DNA of 23,418 bases from Pseudomonas cremoris (GTDB lineage: Bacteria > Pseudomonadota > Gammaproteobacteria > Pseudomonadales > Pseudomonadaceae), in assembly GCF_014230465.1 (NCBI RefSeq), contig NZ_JAAXCY010000024.1:1-23418 (forward strand), given 5' to 3'. Under the pieces are notes generated by a model, which was given only the letters and a program-made list of their open reading frames with translations, ran no database searches and was not told the DNA's origin. The position numbers and the translations under genes are program-made. This document shows, piece after piece, positions 18,501 to 23,386 of this stretch. Within the stretch, counting starts at the first letter, position 1. Each line of letters starts with the position of its first letter.

Positions 18501-18840
18501 TCGATACCTGGCCGAACGCAGCTTGTCGCCCTGCCGCCTGCGCTGCCTGCTGGGCGGCAATCGCCGCGACGCTGGTGTTGAGCGTGCTGATTGAGCGCGC
18601 CAACTGCTGGTTGACCCGTGCCTGCTCGTTCAACGAAGGAATTCCCGGCACCTGCCCGCCGTTCACGCGTGCCGCCGTGGTCGCTTGAGACGCACCTTTC
18701 TCGGCAAACCAGCCGGCACTGAACGCCGTGGCGGCATGGGCGTTACCCGCCACCATCAACAAGGCGATGGCCTGCGCCAGGGGCTTGAGGCGCAACACAG
18801 TCTGGGCTTTGCGGTTTACCGTTGGTTTGCAGCGGACCAT
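6556..18840 (-). CDS. pdtA: Giant two-partner-secretion exoprotein (TpsA), PdtA-like
   Basis: A 4094-residue filamentous haemagglutinin-type protein. AAGGAA lies seven bases before the ATG. A long basic signal peptide ends at about A36 (NAHA). The TPS secretion domain follows, with ILNWETFNVG from residue 161 and NRNG at 213-216 in place of the usual NPNG. Residues 70-110 look helical. Most of the rest is a beta-helix of short Gly/Asp/Asn-rich repeats. Special parts are an LMPSTYALMPGAF segment around 1730, VCNSAAC (C2026, C2031), an AGT-x-L module at about 2780-2917, and an EF-hand-like loop at 3015-3026. The region around 3700-3990 resembles DUF3739. The tail is Ala-rich and shows no CdiA-type toxin domain. 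Such proteins cross the outer membrane through a TpsB pore and act as adhesins or virulence factors. Size and position beside DING and hxc-like genes match P. aeruginosa PdtA, but no TpsB gene is adjacent. Confidence 0.9.
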   Translation of the reverse strand: MVRCKPTVNRKAQTVLRLKPLAQAIALLMVAGNAHAATAFSAGWFAEKGASQATTAARVNGGQVPGIPSLNEQARVNQQLARSISTLNTSVAAIAAQQAAQAAGRQAAFGQVSNVPDGLGKGGLQVDNSLTQGWTNAKNPTQAQSGGKTTVTIEQTADKAILNWETFNVGRNTTVDFQQQSNWAVLNRVNDPNARPSEIQGQINGAGTVMIMNRNGVVFSGTSQVNVRNLVAAAANITDEQFTQRGIYVDATGTQPTFTDAAGKVEVQRGALIQTHSPATSTDSGGYALLLGSEVENAGTIITAKGQTTLAAGDSFYIRKGVGTSGNDRSTTRGNEVATTLKAGSTAGKVTNSGLIMASTGDITLTGHQVLQNGVALASTSVDTRGTIHLLNSATDTTGSVTLGEGSTTAILLDSSGSTALDSQKNNGLTQFDGLGNPLITGAFNNLSGVADRTDQSRIEIVSGGTVDFQKGSITLATGGQVAVSAAGRSLVRDGAMIDVSGAIGVKVSMEANNIKINVQGNEQRDAPVNRDNGQLINNDVWVDLRELVFVPAGTNGYATDRWYTAGGLLEVGGYLGTQGHSVGEWMAQGGTVTFTGKDVVTQQGAHINLSGGTVDVQAGYIQQTWLKGPDGRLYELSRAPGDILYSGIYKGYESTSARWGQTEYFYNPLVAQQRRYESGYTVGRDAGKLVVGTSSAVLEGQVISDVFQGDRQTQAPNINLDGYQQSQKAMAQRAQLIIGQYTPIYNKTTGTLRYALNGTADNVLIDSNIQKIAEGLDLTTALPADRQGKLVLDSDQLSGFQLGAIKVGAKQQITVNGALSVADGGDITLFGPGVAINANLTAHGGSINAGNILNQINLNSGNTVGDVIAPGSGRVDVAAGVKLDATGRWNNLVLDPNNRDGVAYVNGGKVSLRSTGDVNLATGSVVDASSGATLGVDGKLSGGKGGDVTLAAQGSLAMDGEVRGYGVSGGGILALQARKVQIGDSATAPGTGTLQLAGDFFNKGFSAYDITGNEGLLVTDGTQVDVTVPVLHLGEQTLATPSGSDPASALERWTPALYQENPVQGVLSQRRGASLTLTAGSKDSTAAHLATTALTVGNGAVINVDPGQGISLRSVGQLTLNGTLNAWGGSVSLGGLTVSQQTWEQPNAIGHDRSIWVGENALIDVASRAITAVNNRGDIYGRVSNGGTISIGGQIDLATGIAKAGDVFVVVREGARLDASGTQAVLDVPGQGRVAVASNGGSISFASNNGLYLDGSFVARAGGAGAAGGSLSLALESPYYAKNAVNDRVLKVRELVLSQTHQASALPGDADPAAVSLAYGHGRLGVDQITAGGFDNLALLSNGLLSFDGDVTLNMGQSLRLYSTSYNLSEGAASHSRVNLSAPYLLLAGILAPAETGKEAYVRAVPALANPSQLATTAQFNASANLIDVRGSVLFGNNSNLAQANNAQISLERRGFDDVQLTSQGDLRFLAGAGADVVAQGISTQLMTQGDMTLRAAQLYPATEVGARVLAGYLNGKPANDTGFNYDPTRTLTIARTGDSNAAIPFSAFGRLQLGGATIKQGGVIRAPLGLIEIGNLGSSRVELLPGSLTSVSGKGLVLPYGGTVDGQVYKYNGKTVTFLGQGGANEAGGLYVGMILGGQSVVVQPDATVDLSGGGELLGAGFISGRGGSTDARYNPLVQFGVNGGFSLPGLATNPVYAIVPGVQPGYAPVAPEGGAVDPMIGQQITIGAGVPGLAAGTYTLMPSTYALMPGAFRVEINGLAGLGSLGATQQMRNGSWSTAGRLSIANTGISNSTASQVILTSADTLRRYSQYNEMSYAQYAVADAAKLGIPRALLPVDAKTLQLALRPGAGVDAFSFQGIGRFEAADGGYGGTVALINADGSRNRIEIVAAGKGASADFRGVSVAAESLNALGASRLVIGGMTLVRYGQGGNYILATKGSTGSIILREGATLAAPEVLMLTSTGNIVVEQGASINTIGRGKASYDARDGFIYSVANMLAVSNGLLNVIGAQQPDASAGIQLGVCNSAACTGQTALYSEGSIVALTDSSLQMGDELRYGTRHLNVGVSSINVGSPEALAEAAAGKRLPTGMTLSQQLLERLLRGDTQFGAPALETLQLSARDSFNFYGTTTLDTYDAVTGKSLLNNLMISTPAIYGSGSANDVATIHTANLIWQGAEARPIPAITDGAGTGSGRLDINAERIEFGYGDFAQPSRTASFDRLALGFANVNLNASQRITTNHKGSLSVYQSQGAYDPLKGFAYTGGNLNIVTPLMTGEAGSVNRITAGGVIDVRSSGGPVGKAEGYGAELSLQGDSIRLASAVVLPSGKVTLGARGDVVLTDTSLIDVAGRAIAFNDLTKYSAGGEVLLESRAGNVLQAAGSSIDLSAQHNQAGKLRAVAVDGAAGIVDLAGKIVASSSGDYDAGGTRVPYLAGTVEIQAQRLGTSGTLTEQFAALNQRLNSGQVYGARSFQLKQGDLVIGNDVKANTVNVSVDNGSLRVTGRVDASGQRVGNINLAAKNGLTLDGSAVLDAHGTQLRVDSYGQIIDSPNRAIVVLGSGNGQLTLADGARIDLRHGTDATGNDGRNRGTLELNAPRIINPDGTSNDIAIDARGQLTIEGARSIALNGMISYDDAPTKTDDTPSGRPYQAIDKAYLDKKHELSTKFIEAVLSNNNLLQNKLAGLNNATYGDVFHVRPGVEIISKTPDGDLVVQGDLDLSGYRYASLKSPQLTEAGSLTLRAGGDLNIYGSINDGFATPAETDDDNGWVLRAGIDYTGGTVVVPGSGVTLAAGTQFPAGITLNFDVQTNALSLPEGTRLPVAAKLTQTLELQAGTVLAADIHDASGTLLFAAGTLLSQNQTLAAGTVLEAGTLLGSRASFDSMTWPKGVPLAANLTLASDKVLPRGALLPSGTNVKLPGGVESVALRVADAGRQGKNWAVAKMLEEGSQSWSIRLVAGADTQAADSRLLQPHPSTGNLRLADSHYGMFGVAGEGALVWTEAGAIDWFGDASRAGEPIDFDNDGYPGMCDDFPEYCASGGGAYTLESGGSTRFSVVRTGAADLELLAAGNLSMESLFGVYTAGSSSTGTSANDPYNLKRAVGSNGKVLSNAAGGNEKLVDGGTESLYRAWYPNGGGNLLLKVGGNLSGNALSAASVRVGRPVNDLDHDSVNVGNWLWRQGNGLTGSQAQATAWWINFGSYAAGITGKTDQMVGFTGFGTLGGGNLNVDVDGNAGVLTAVRSSDNAVNARSQGLVLAVGSTGRVAADGSVQLTGGGDLNLRVGGVVNPAAGYAIDQLNGALVDLRGHVQLTGGALGSLTLRYGNQNREQSPSEVRAYDPLRSTSALPGGGMSLLPGDATFSLATRGDLVVQEVADPGRAPQMNASGFADGFAQNWFSLWTDRTAVDLFSAGGNLTPLTQTLETDMAAVYPATLRAVAASGSLYYGRAAAQDGANVPAVKALVLAPSSNGQLELLAGDSIYGGDLTVSRSSAAPASMATILNPAFMGFLANGRPVVGSGNVSSDGSVVRLGLHPLFAFGANTASLAWGDDLEPARFYALSGDLLGVNSGRQITITTSSDPRYRQTYYEGAGPVWMLAGRDIVRSGTLLSGASGGDGNTGFYTTTGNLFVHNGPTDISVVSAGRDILYSSFNVAGPGTLELTAGRTILMEDKVGVNSVGAVAPGDTRPGASIVMQAGVGPSGPDYLRFVEAYLNPANLAQPGESIQGGKVAKTYENELVSWLAERFGFAGTAEQARAYYAALPAEQQRVFARDVYFAELKAAGREYNQDGSVRQGSYLRGRAAIAALFPERDVAGNPITYKGDITMFGGAGVHTNFGGSIQMLTPGGSQTFGIEGAAPPSTAGVITQGAGDIQLYSLGSILLGQSRIMTTFGGSIMGWTAEGDINAGRGSKTTVVYTPPKRVYDNWGNVSLSPSVPSTGAGIATLNPIPEVPAGDIDLIAPLGTIDAGEAGIRVSGNINIAALRVVNAANIQTQGKSSGVPVTAAVNTGAMSSASAAGAAASQAAEDAARSQQAAAKQGRPSIVTVEVLSFGSEPVERSPQEGQKTSGYNPNSPVQVLGAGPLGEQARARLTDEERKQISL

Positions 18841-18860
18841 CTGGAAATTCCTTGTTTGTT

Positions 18861-18882
18861 ATCGCACATGTGTCATCGCACA
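18861..18882 (-). promoter_or_regulatory. Direct repeat in the leader of the pdtA-like gene
   Basis: ATCGCACA occurs at 18861-18868 and again at 18875-18882, a 14-bp period, 21-42 bases upstream of the start codon. It may be a protein or RNA-binding site affecting translation. No factor is implied by the sequence. Confidence 0.3.
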
Positions 18883-18942
18883 GCGGGCAAGACACGCTCA
18901 CGTATGAGGGTTAGGCGGTTGGCGCAAGGCACGACTGAACTT

Positions 18943-18960
18943 CTGTCATGCAAAGTTCAT
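18943..18960 (+). promoter_or_regulatory. Pho-box-like sequence upstream of the pdtA-like gene (reverse orientation)
   Basis: CTGTCATGCAAAGTTCAT fits the PhoB pattern of two 7-mers separated by 4 bases: the first 7-mer is perfect and the second matches 4 of 7. It lies about 100 bp upstream of the gene but points away from it, toward the DING terminator where no plus-strand gene exists. Phosphate control is known for P. aeruginosa pdtA, so the site is worth recording, but the orientation argues against a normal activator site. Confidence 0.25.
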
Positions 18961-18989
18961 ATAGGGCTGGTAACGGCAGGCAGAAACGC

Positions 18990-19021
18990 AAAAATCAGCA
19001 ACGGCCTGGGCCGTTGCTGAT
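18990..19021 (-). terminator. Intrinsic terminator of the DING protein gene
   Basis: A 13-bp perfect stem ATCAGCAACGGCC / GGCCGTTGCTGAT (18994-19006 with 19009-19021) is followed on the minus strand by five T residues. It begins 28 bases after the DING stop codon, so the pdtA-like gene downstream is probably transcribed from its own promoter in the 150-bp gap. Confidence 0.85.
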
Positions 19022-19049
19022 CAGGTGTTGCAGGTCGCTAAGGCGTCGA

Positions 19050-20252
19050 TTACTGAGGACGACCTTTGCCGTTGCAGACGTTGGTGTTGCCGATGCTCAG
19101 GGCATTGCTGGCGGTCAGGAAACTGGCACGAACAGCGGCTTTCCAGTTGGATGGCAGCGGTACGAACGCGTTGGCTTCGATGGCGGCATCGTTGTTGGCA
19201 GAGGTGCCATAGTGCTTGGTAAAGAAGTCACGCACTTGGCCGGTCTGAGTGGCGTTGGCGTAGCACTGGCTGAAGATCAGGTTGGTGAAGCCCAGGATCG
19301 GGTAGCCCGAGTCTGGGTAAGCCACTACACCGCCACCAGTGGTAGCACCGAACACTGGCACCCACACGTCAGGGTTGCCACGGTCAGCTGCAGCTGGCAA
19401 CGGTACGACGCTGATGGCAGCACTTACGTTAGCAGCGGCTGGCGACTTGCCTTCGACGGCAACACCGTTGACCACGCCCTTGCCAACTCGGGCAACCTTG
19501 GTAGCGTCGTCCAGGCCAGCCAGGGTTGGGGCGGCGAAGTCAGGGCTCATGTAGGTGATGCGGCCTTCAGCGACAGTGGTGTCGTTCAAGGCAGCCATTA
19601 CACCGTCGCTACCGGTAGCGGCAACAGCACCGGCCAGCGGCGTCAGACCGAGGCTGTAGCTGTTGGCGAACGTCGTGGTGACGGCAAAGGTGCCCGGTTC
19701 AGTGGTGCACTTGGCGTTCAGGAAACGGGTGAACAACTCAGTGGTGCCGCTGCTTTCAGCGCGATAAACCACTTGGATCGGACCGCTACGGCCTGCGCCG
19801 GTAATACCGCTCCAGTCAGCGATACGGCCAGAGAACACACCGCACAACTCTTTGACACTCAGGTCAACCGCGTTGGCACCTGCCTTGCGGAAAGGGATTG
19901 CAACGGACGTGGCCACCGAAGGCACTTGGATCAATTTGCCCCAGCCCGGCTCTTTGTCAGCAGCGTAGGTCGCCAGCTCAGTCGCGGTCAGCTTGGAGTC
20001 GCTACCGGCCCAGTGAACGTTCTTGGTAGTGTCGGTGCCGAATTGGTTGTACTTGTTTTCCAGGAACGCGATTTTGCCTTTGCCGCTGCCCACGCCGATG
20101 TACGGGGCGAAACCGGCAGTCAATACGTCAGGGGTCAAGTACAACTTTTGCGGCAAGGTCGCGCCGCCGCCGTTGATGTCAGCCATTGCAGCCTGGGCCG
20201 AGCACAGTGCAGCGAGGGTCATGGATACCGCGAGAACGTTGCGCTTAAACAT
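19050..20252 (-). CDS. DING-family phosphate-binding protein / alkaline phosphatase L-type (PstS superfamily)
   Basis: A 400-residue precursor. The ATG at 20252 is chosen because AAGGAG sits seven bases upstream and it begins a standard Sec signal peptide (residues 1-24, ending AAMA). The mature 376-residue protein starts DINGGGATLP, the signature that names DING proteins. These are two-lobed periplasmic-binding-protein folds that bind phosphate tightly; the P. aeruginosa relative LapA has alkaline phosphatase activity and is secreted by the Hxc type II system. Phosphate-site elements include GGGATLP (28-34), WAGSDSKLT (81-89) and SSGTT (168-171 core). Four Cys (137, 182, 330, 393) could form two disulfides. 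A longer in-frame start upstream at 20573 would put 107 unlikely residues ahead of the signal peptide. The gene lies downstream of hxcR/hxcS-like genes, separated by 351 bp, and has its own terminator. Expression under phosphate limitation is expected from the family. Confidence 0.94.
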   Translation of the reverse strand: MFKRNVLAVSMTLAALCSAQAAMADINGGGATLPQKLYLTPDVLTAGFAPYIGVGSGKGKIAFLENKYNQFGTDTTKNVHWAGSDSKLTATELATYAADKEPGWGKLIQVPSVATSVAIPFRKAGANAVDLSVKELCGVFSGRIADWSGITGAGRSGPIQVVYRAESSGTTELFTRFLNAKCTTEPGTFAVTTTFANSYSLGLTPLAGAVAATGSDGVMAALNDTTVAEGRITYMSPDFAAPTLAGLDDATKVARVGKGVVNGVAVEGKSPAAANVSAAISVVPLPAAADRGNPDVWVPVFGATTGGGVVAYPDSGYPILGFTNLIFSQCYANATQTGQVRDFFTKHYGTSANNDAAIEANAFVPLPSNWKAAVRASFLTASNALSIGNTNVCNGKGRPQ

Positions 20253-20273
20253 GAAGAATCTCCTTTCGTCGTG

Positions 20274-20309
20274 TTTGTACGTTTGGGGTAGATGGCTCTT
20301 GCATGACGC
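20274..20309 (-). promoter_or_regulatory. Candidate Pho-regulated promoter of the DING gene
   Basis: Read on the minus strand, GCGTCATGCAAGAGCCAT (20309-20292) matches 9 of 14 Pho-box positions in the correct 7-4-7 layout and orientation. TACAAA (20279-20274) follows 12 bases later as a possible -10 element. A start site just beyond would leave a leader of about 20 bases containing AAAGGAG. The match is weak and was found by eye. Confidence 0.3.
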
Positions 20310-20576
20310 CATGGCTTCGGTCCCAAGCCTGAAGCGGGGGTGGCCAGGGGTGAAAACCATGGAGAGAAAGTCGCAGTTTCCGATGACGTTTGTGGGAAAA
20401 AACCTCGGGAGGAAATCCTTGATTTTAAAAAGATTCTCGGGTGTTTTGGTCATGGTTTTGAGCGGTTTGGACGCAGGTGACAGCGAGGTTTCAACGGGCA
20501 CGGTTGGAGGCGGCATAAACCTTGGTATGTGACGGAATGAGGAACCCGAGGTTGGGCGGGAGACTGAAAACACAGA

Positions 20577-20593
20577 GCTCCCACATTTTTTGA
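20577..20593. repeat. REP remnant
   Basis: GCTCCCACATTTTTTGA is identical over 17 bases to the right edge of the REPIN (386-402). Only this outer flank remains; the REP palindrome itself is missing. It lies 11 bases past the gspF-like stop codon, a usual place for REP elements. Confidence 0.55.
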
Positions 20594-20603
20594 TTGCGCG
20601 TGT

Positions 20604-21815
20604 TCAGGTGACGAGCTGGTTGATCTCGATGATCGGCAACAGCACGGCCATGACGATAACCAACACCACCGCCCCCATCACCACGATCATCAATGGCTCC
20701 AGCAACGCCGTCATGCCCATTGCGCGGCGTTCGATATCACGGGACAGCGTTTGCGCCGCCCGCTCCAGCATCGGCGGCAGCGAGCCGGTCTTTTCGCCGC
20801 TGGCGATCAGGTGGATCAGCACCGGCGGGAACACCTTCTCCACCGCCAGCGCTGGCGCCAGGTTGACGCCTTCGCGCACTTTGGCGGTGGCGTCGCTGAC
20901 GCACTGATCAAGGCGGTCATTGGACAAGGTTTGCCGCGCCGCTTCCAAGGCACGCAGCAACGGCACACCGGCGCCGCCCAGAATCGCCAGGGTCGAGGCG
21001 AAGCGCGCCGTGTTCAGGCCCAACACAAAGCGCCCGATCAACGGCAACCGCAGCACCCGGCTGTGCCAATTCAGGCGCGCCACGGGATTGCGCAAATACA
21101 GGCGCCAGCTCCAAAAACCGCCGACGATGCCGGCAAAACACAACCAACCCCAGGCGCGGATAAAGTCGCTGGCATTGAGCATCGCCAAGGTCAGCCCCGG
21201 CAGGTCCTGGCGCGCCTGGGAAAACGCGCTGACCACCTGGGGCACCACGTAACTGAGGAGGAAAATCACGATGCCGATGGACACCAACCCCACCACACCG
21301 GGGTAGATAAACGCGGTAAGAATCTTGCCCCGCAGGTTGTTGCGCTCCTCGATGTAGTCGGCCAGGCGCTCCATCACCTGGGCCAGGTCACCCGACTCCT
21401 CCCCCGCCGCAATCAACGCGCGGTAGATCGACGGGAAGTCCCGTGGCCGTGCGGCCAACGCATCGGCCAGGCGCATGCCGCCGCGCACATCGGCGCGCAC
21501 CGCGCTCAAGGTCTGGGCGATGTGTTTTTTCTCGGCCTGCTCCACCGTCGCACTCAACGCGGCTTCCAACGGCAGGCTGGCACCCAGCAGGCTCGCCAAC
21601 TGGCGTGTGGCCCAGGCCAGGTCGTTGTCCGACAGCTTGGCGCTGAACAGGCTACTGCCGCCGGTGGTTGGCTGATTGCCTTCGAGCTGCACCAGCAGTG
21701 CGGTCAACCCCCGGCTGCGCAAACTGGCAAACGCCGCGCTTTGGCTGTCGGCCTCCACATGCCCGGACTCGACCTTGCCGCTGGCATCGGCGGCCTCGAA
21801 GCGATAGCGATTCAT
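20604..21815 (-). CDS. gspF: Type II secretion inner-membrane platform protein GspF (HxcS/XcpS-like)
   Basis: A 403-residue protein of the usual GspF length. It has two repeated cytoplasmic four-helix domains with the family motif: AAGEESGDLAQVMERLADY (about 136-154) and ASGEKTGSLPPMLERAAQ (about 338-355). Membrane segments lie near 168-194, 218-240 and 367-396. GspF sits at the centre of the inner-membrane platform and passes the motion of the GspE ATPase to pseudopilus assembly. Its start codon overlaps the stop of the ATPase gene by one base (TGATG), so the two are translationally coupled. The DING gene downstream points to the Hxc subtype (hxcS) rather than the general Xcp system; this is inferred from context and remembered P. 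aeruginosa gene order. Confidence 0.93.
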   Translation of the reverse strand: MNRYRFEAADASGKVESGHVEADSQSAAFASLRSRGLTALLVQLEGNQPTTGGSSLFSAKLSDNDLAWATRQLASLLGASLPLEAALSATVEQAEKKHIAQTLSAVRADVRGGMRLADALAARPRDFPSIYRALIAAGEESGDLAQVMERLADYIEERNNLRGKILTAFIYPGVVGLVSIGIVIFLLSYVVPQVVSAFSQARQDLPGLTLAMLNASDFIRAWGWLCFAGIVGGFWSWRLYLRNPVARLNWHSRVLRLPLIGRFVLGLNTARFASTLAILGGAGVPLLRALEAARQTLSNDRLDQCVSDATAKVREGVNLAPALAVEKVFPPVLIHLIASGEKTGSLPPMLERAAQTLSRDIERRAMGMTALLEPLMIVVMGAVVLVIVMAVLLPIIEINQLVT

Positions 21816-23233
21816 CAGGCGTCCCGTGTTACGCGCAGGATTTCTTCGGGCGCGGTGGCGCCGCTGCGTACCCAGCGCTCCCCGTCTTCACGCATGCTGA
21901 ACATCCCGGCGCGGCGGGCCGCCACGCGCAGGTCCTGCTCGTTGGCGCCCTGGTGGATCAGGCTGCGTACATCGTCGTCGACGCAGAACAACTCATGGAT
22001 ACCGGTACGCCCGCTGTAGCCGATGCCGTTGCACTGCGCGCACCCCACCGGACGCCAAGTGCCGGGGGCGGCCGGGTCTTCCTGCTTGCAATGCGGGCAC
22101 AGGCGGCGCACCAGGCGTTGGGCCAATACACCGAGCAGCGATGAGGCGAGCAGGAACGGTTCGACCCCCATATCGATCAGCCGGTTGACCGCCGACACCG
22201 CATCGTTGGTGTGCAACGTCGCCAGCACCAGGTGACCGGTCAGCGAGGCCTGTACCGCAATTTGCGCGGTCTCAAGATCTCGGATCTCGCCGATCATGAT
22301 GATGTCCGGGTCCTGGCGCAGGATCGCACGCAGGGCCAGGCCGAAAGTCATGTCGATCTTGGCATTCACCTGGATCTGGCTGATGCCCGGAAGGTCGTAT
22401 TCCACCGGGTCTTCCACGGTGAGGATATTGCTGGTGCTCGCATCCAACCGCGCCAGGGCTGCATACAGGCTGGTGGTCTTGCCGCTGCCGGTGGGGCCGG
22501 TGACCAGCACGATGCCGTGGGGTTGGCGGATCAACGTGTCCAGGCGCGCCAGCAGTTGCGGCTCCATGCCCAATGTCTCCAATTGCAGGCGACCCGCCTG
22601 CTTGTCCAACAACCGCATCACTACCCGCTCGCCATGCCCGGTGGGCACCGTCGACACCCGAATATCAATCGGCCTGCCCGCTACGCGCAGGGCAATACGG
22701 CCATCCTGGGGCAGGCGTTTTTCGGCGATGTCGAGCTGGGCCATGATCTTGATGCGCGACACCAACGCGCCGTGCAGGGCCTTGCGGGGTGAGACCACGT
22801 CGCGCAGGGTGCCGTCGACGCGATAGCGCACCACGGAGTGGGTTTCGTAGGGTTCGATGTGGATGTCACTGGCCTCGTCCCGGGCGGCTTGGGTGAGCAA
22901 GGCGTTGATCATGCGGATCACCGGGGCACCGTCCTGGGTGTCGAGCAGGTCGGTGACTTCGGGCATGTCTTGCATCAGGCGGTCGAGGTCGACCTCGTTT
23001 TCGGCGGCGCCCACGACGGCGGCGGCGCTGCCGGTGTCGGCGTAGGCGCTGGTGAGCAGGCCGTCGAGTTCGTCATCGCGGACCTGTTCGATGTGGGACT
23101 GGCCGAACTGGCGTTGGACTTCGCTGATGGACCAGCCGGGGGTTGAGGGGCACACCGTGAGTAGCATGCCCTCTTCGTTAGAACGCAGGAGGATGCGTTG
23201 GGATTTGGCCCAGGCGTAAGGTAGCAGGCTCAT
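21815..23233 (-). CDS. gspE: Type II secretion assembly ATPase GspE (HxcR/XcpR-like)
   Basis: A 472-residue hexameric traffic ATPase that drives pseudopilus assembly from the cytoplasmic face of the inner membrane. Motifs in order: an N-terminal LPYAWAKSQRILL segment typical of GspE; SDIHIEP (about 120); Walker A GPTGSGKTT with K252; Asp box VEDPVEYD; Walker B-like DPDIIMIGEIRD with E316; His box TGHLVLATLHTND; and the zinc-binding tetracysteine C379-x2-C382 / C398-x2-C401. The start ATG at 23233 has only a weak AGGG upstream, but the N-terminus fits the family. It is first in a two-gene coupled unit with gspF. No other secretion gene precedes it within the window; a dispersed repeat begins about 20 bases upstream, so its promoter must lie within or beyond that repeat. 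Confidence 0.94.
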   Translation of the reverse strand: MSLLPYAWAKSQRILLRSNEEGMLLTVCPSTPGWSISEVQRQFGQSHIEQVRDDELDGLLTSAYADTGSAAAVVGAAENEVDLDRLMQDMPEVTDLLDTQDGAPVIRMINALLTQAARDEASDIHIEPYETHSVVRYRVDGTLRDVVSPRKALHGALVSRIKIMAQLDIAEKRLPQDGRIALRVAGRPIDIRVSTVPTGHGERVVMRLLDKQAGRLQLETLGMEPQLLARLDTLIRQPHGIVLVTGPTGSGKTTSLYAALARLDASTSNILTVEDPVEYDLPGISQIQVNAKIDMTFGLALRAILRQDPDIIMIGEIRDLETAQIAVQASLTGHLVLATLHTNDAVSAVNRLIDMGVEPFLLASSLLGVLAQRLVRRLCPHCKQEDPAAPGTWRPVGCAQCNGIGYSGRTGIHELFCVDDDVRSLIHQGANEQDLRVAARRAGMFSMREDGERWVRSGATAPEEILRVTRDA

Positions 23234-23253
23234 TGGGTTGGCCCTGTTTGTAG

Positions 23254-23386
23254 GTGTACATATCCGTTGCTGTTGTAACGGCGGCTATTGGTTCCGCTCT
23301 TACAGCGGCTCACTTTTGAAAAGCGCAAAAGTAAGCAAAACGCTCTTGCCCCAACACTCGGCACCTCGCCTAGGCTCGGTGTGCCC
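23254..23386 (+). repeat. Dispersed structured repeat, copy 3
   Basis: This copy starts at GTGTACATATCCG and has hairpins CCGTT/AACGG (23264-23268 with 23277-23281), CCGCT/AGCGG (23294-23298 with 23304-23308) and a weaker AAAAGCG/CGCTCTT pairing (23319-23325 with 23341-23347), then the GCCTAGGC block ending GTGTGCCC at 23386. It is about 95% identical to copy 1 over the shared part and shares its layout with inverted copy 2. Beyond 23386 the sequence departs from copy 2 and reaches GTGGGGGGCCGCCGCC at the window end, which resembles the start of the palindromic insert of copy 1. No gene is seen in 23234-23418. Confidence 0.8.

Larger units (their letters stand above)
20253..20603 (-). other. 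Intergenic region upstream of the DING gene
   Basis: This 351-bp gap holds no convincing gene. It contains a candidate Pho-type promoter near the DING start, an AT-rich stretch around 20415-20440 (GATTTTAAAAAGATT) that could help RNA polymerase binding, and a REP remnant next to the gspF-like stop codon. The open minus-strand frame continuing from the DING gene through this gap is composed of atypical residues and lacks a ribosome binding site. The gap size suggests that the DING gene has a promoter separate from the secretion genes. Confidence 0.6.

Noticed and set aside
19050..20573. A longer version of the DING gene starting at 20573
   Set aside because: The extra 107 codons precede a complete signal peptide and a perfectly placed AAGGAG, so 20252 is the start.
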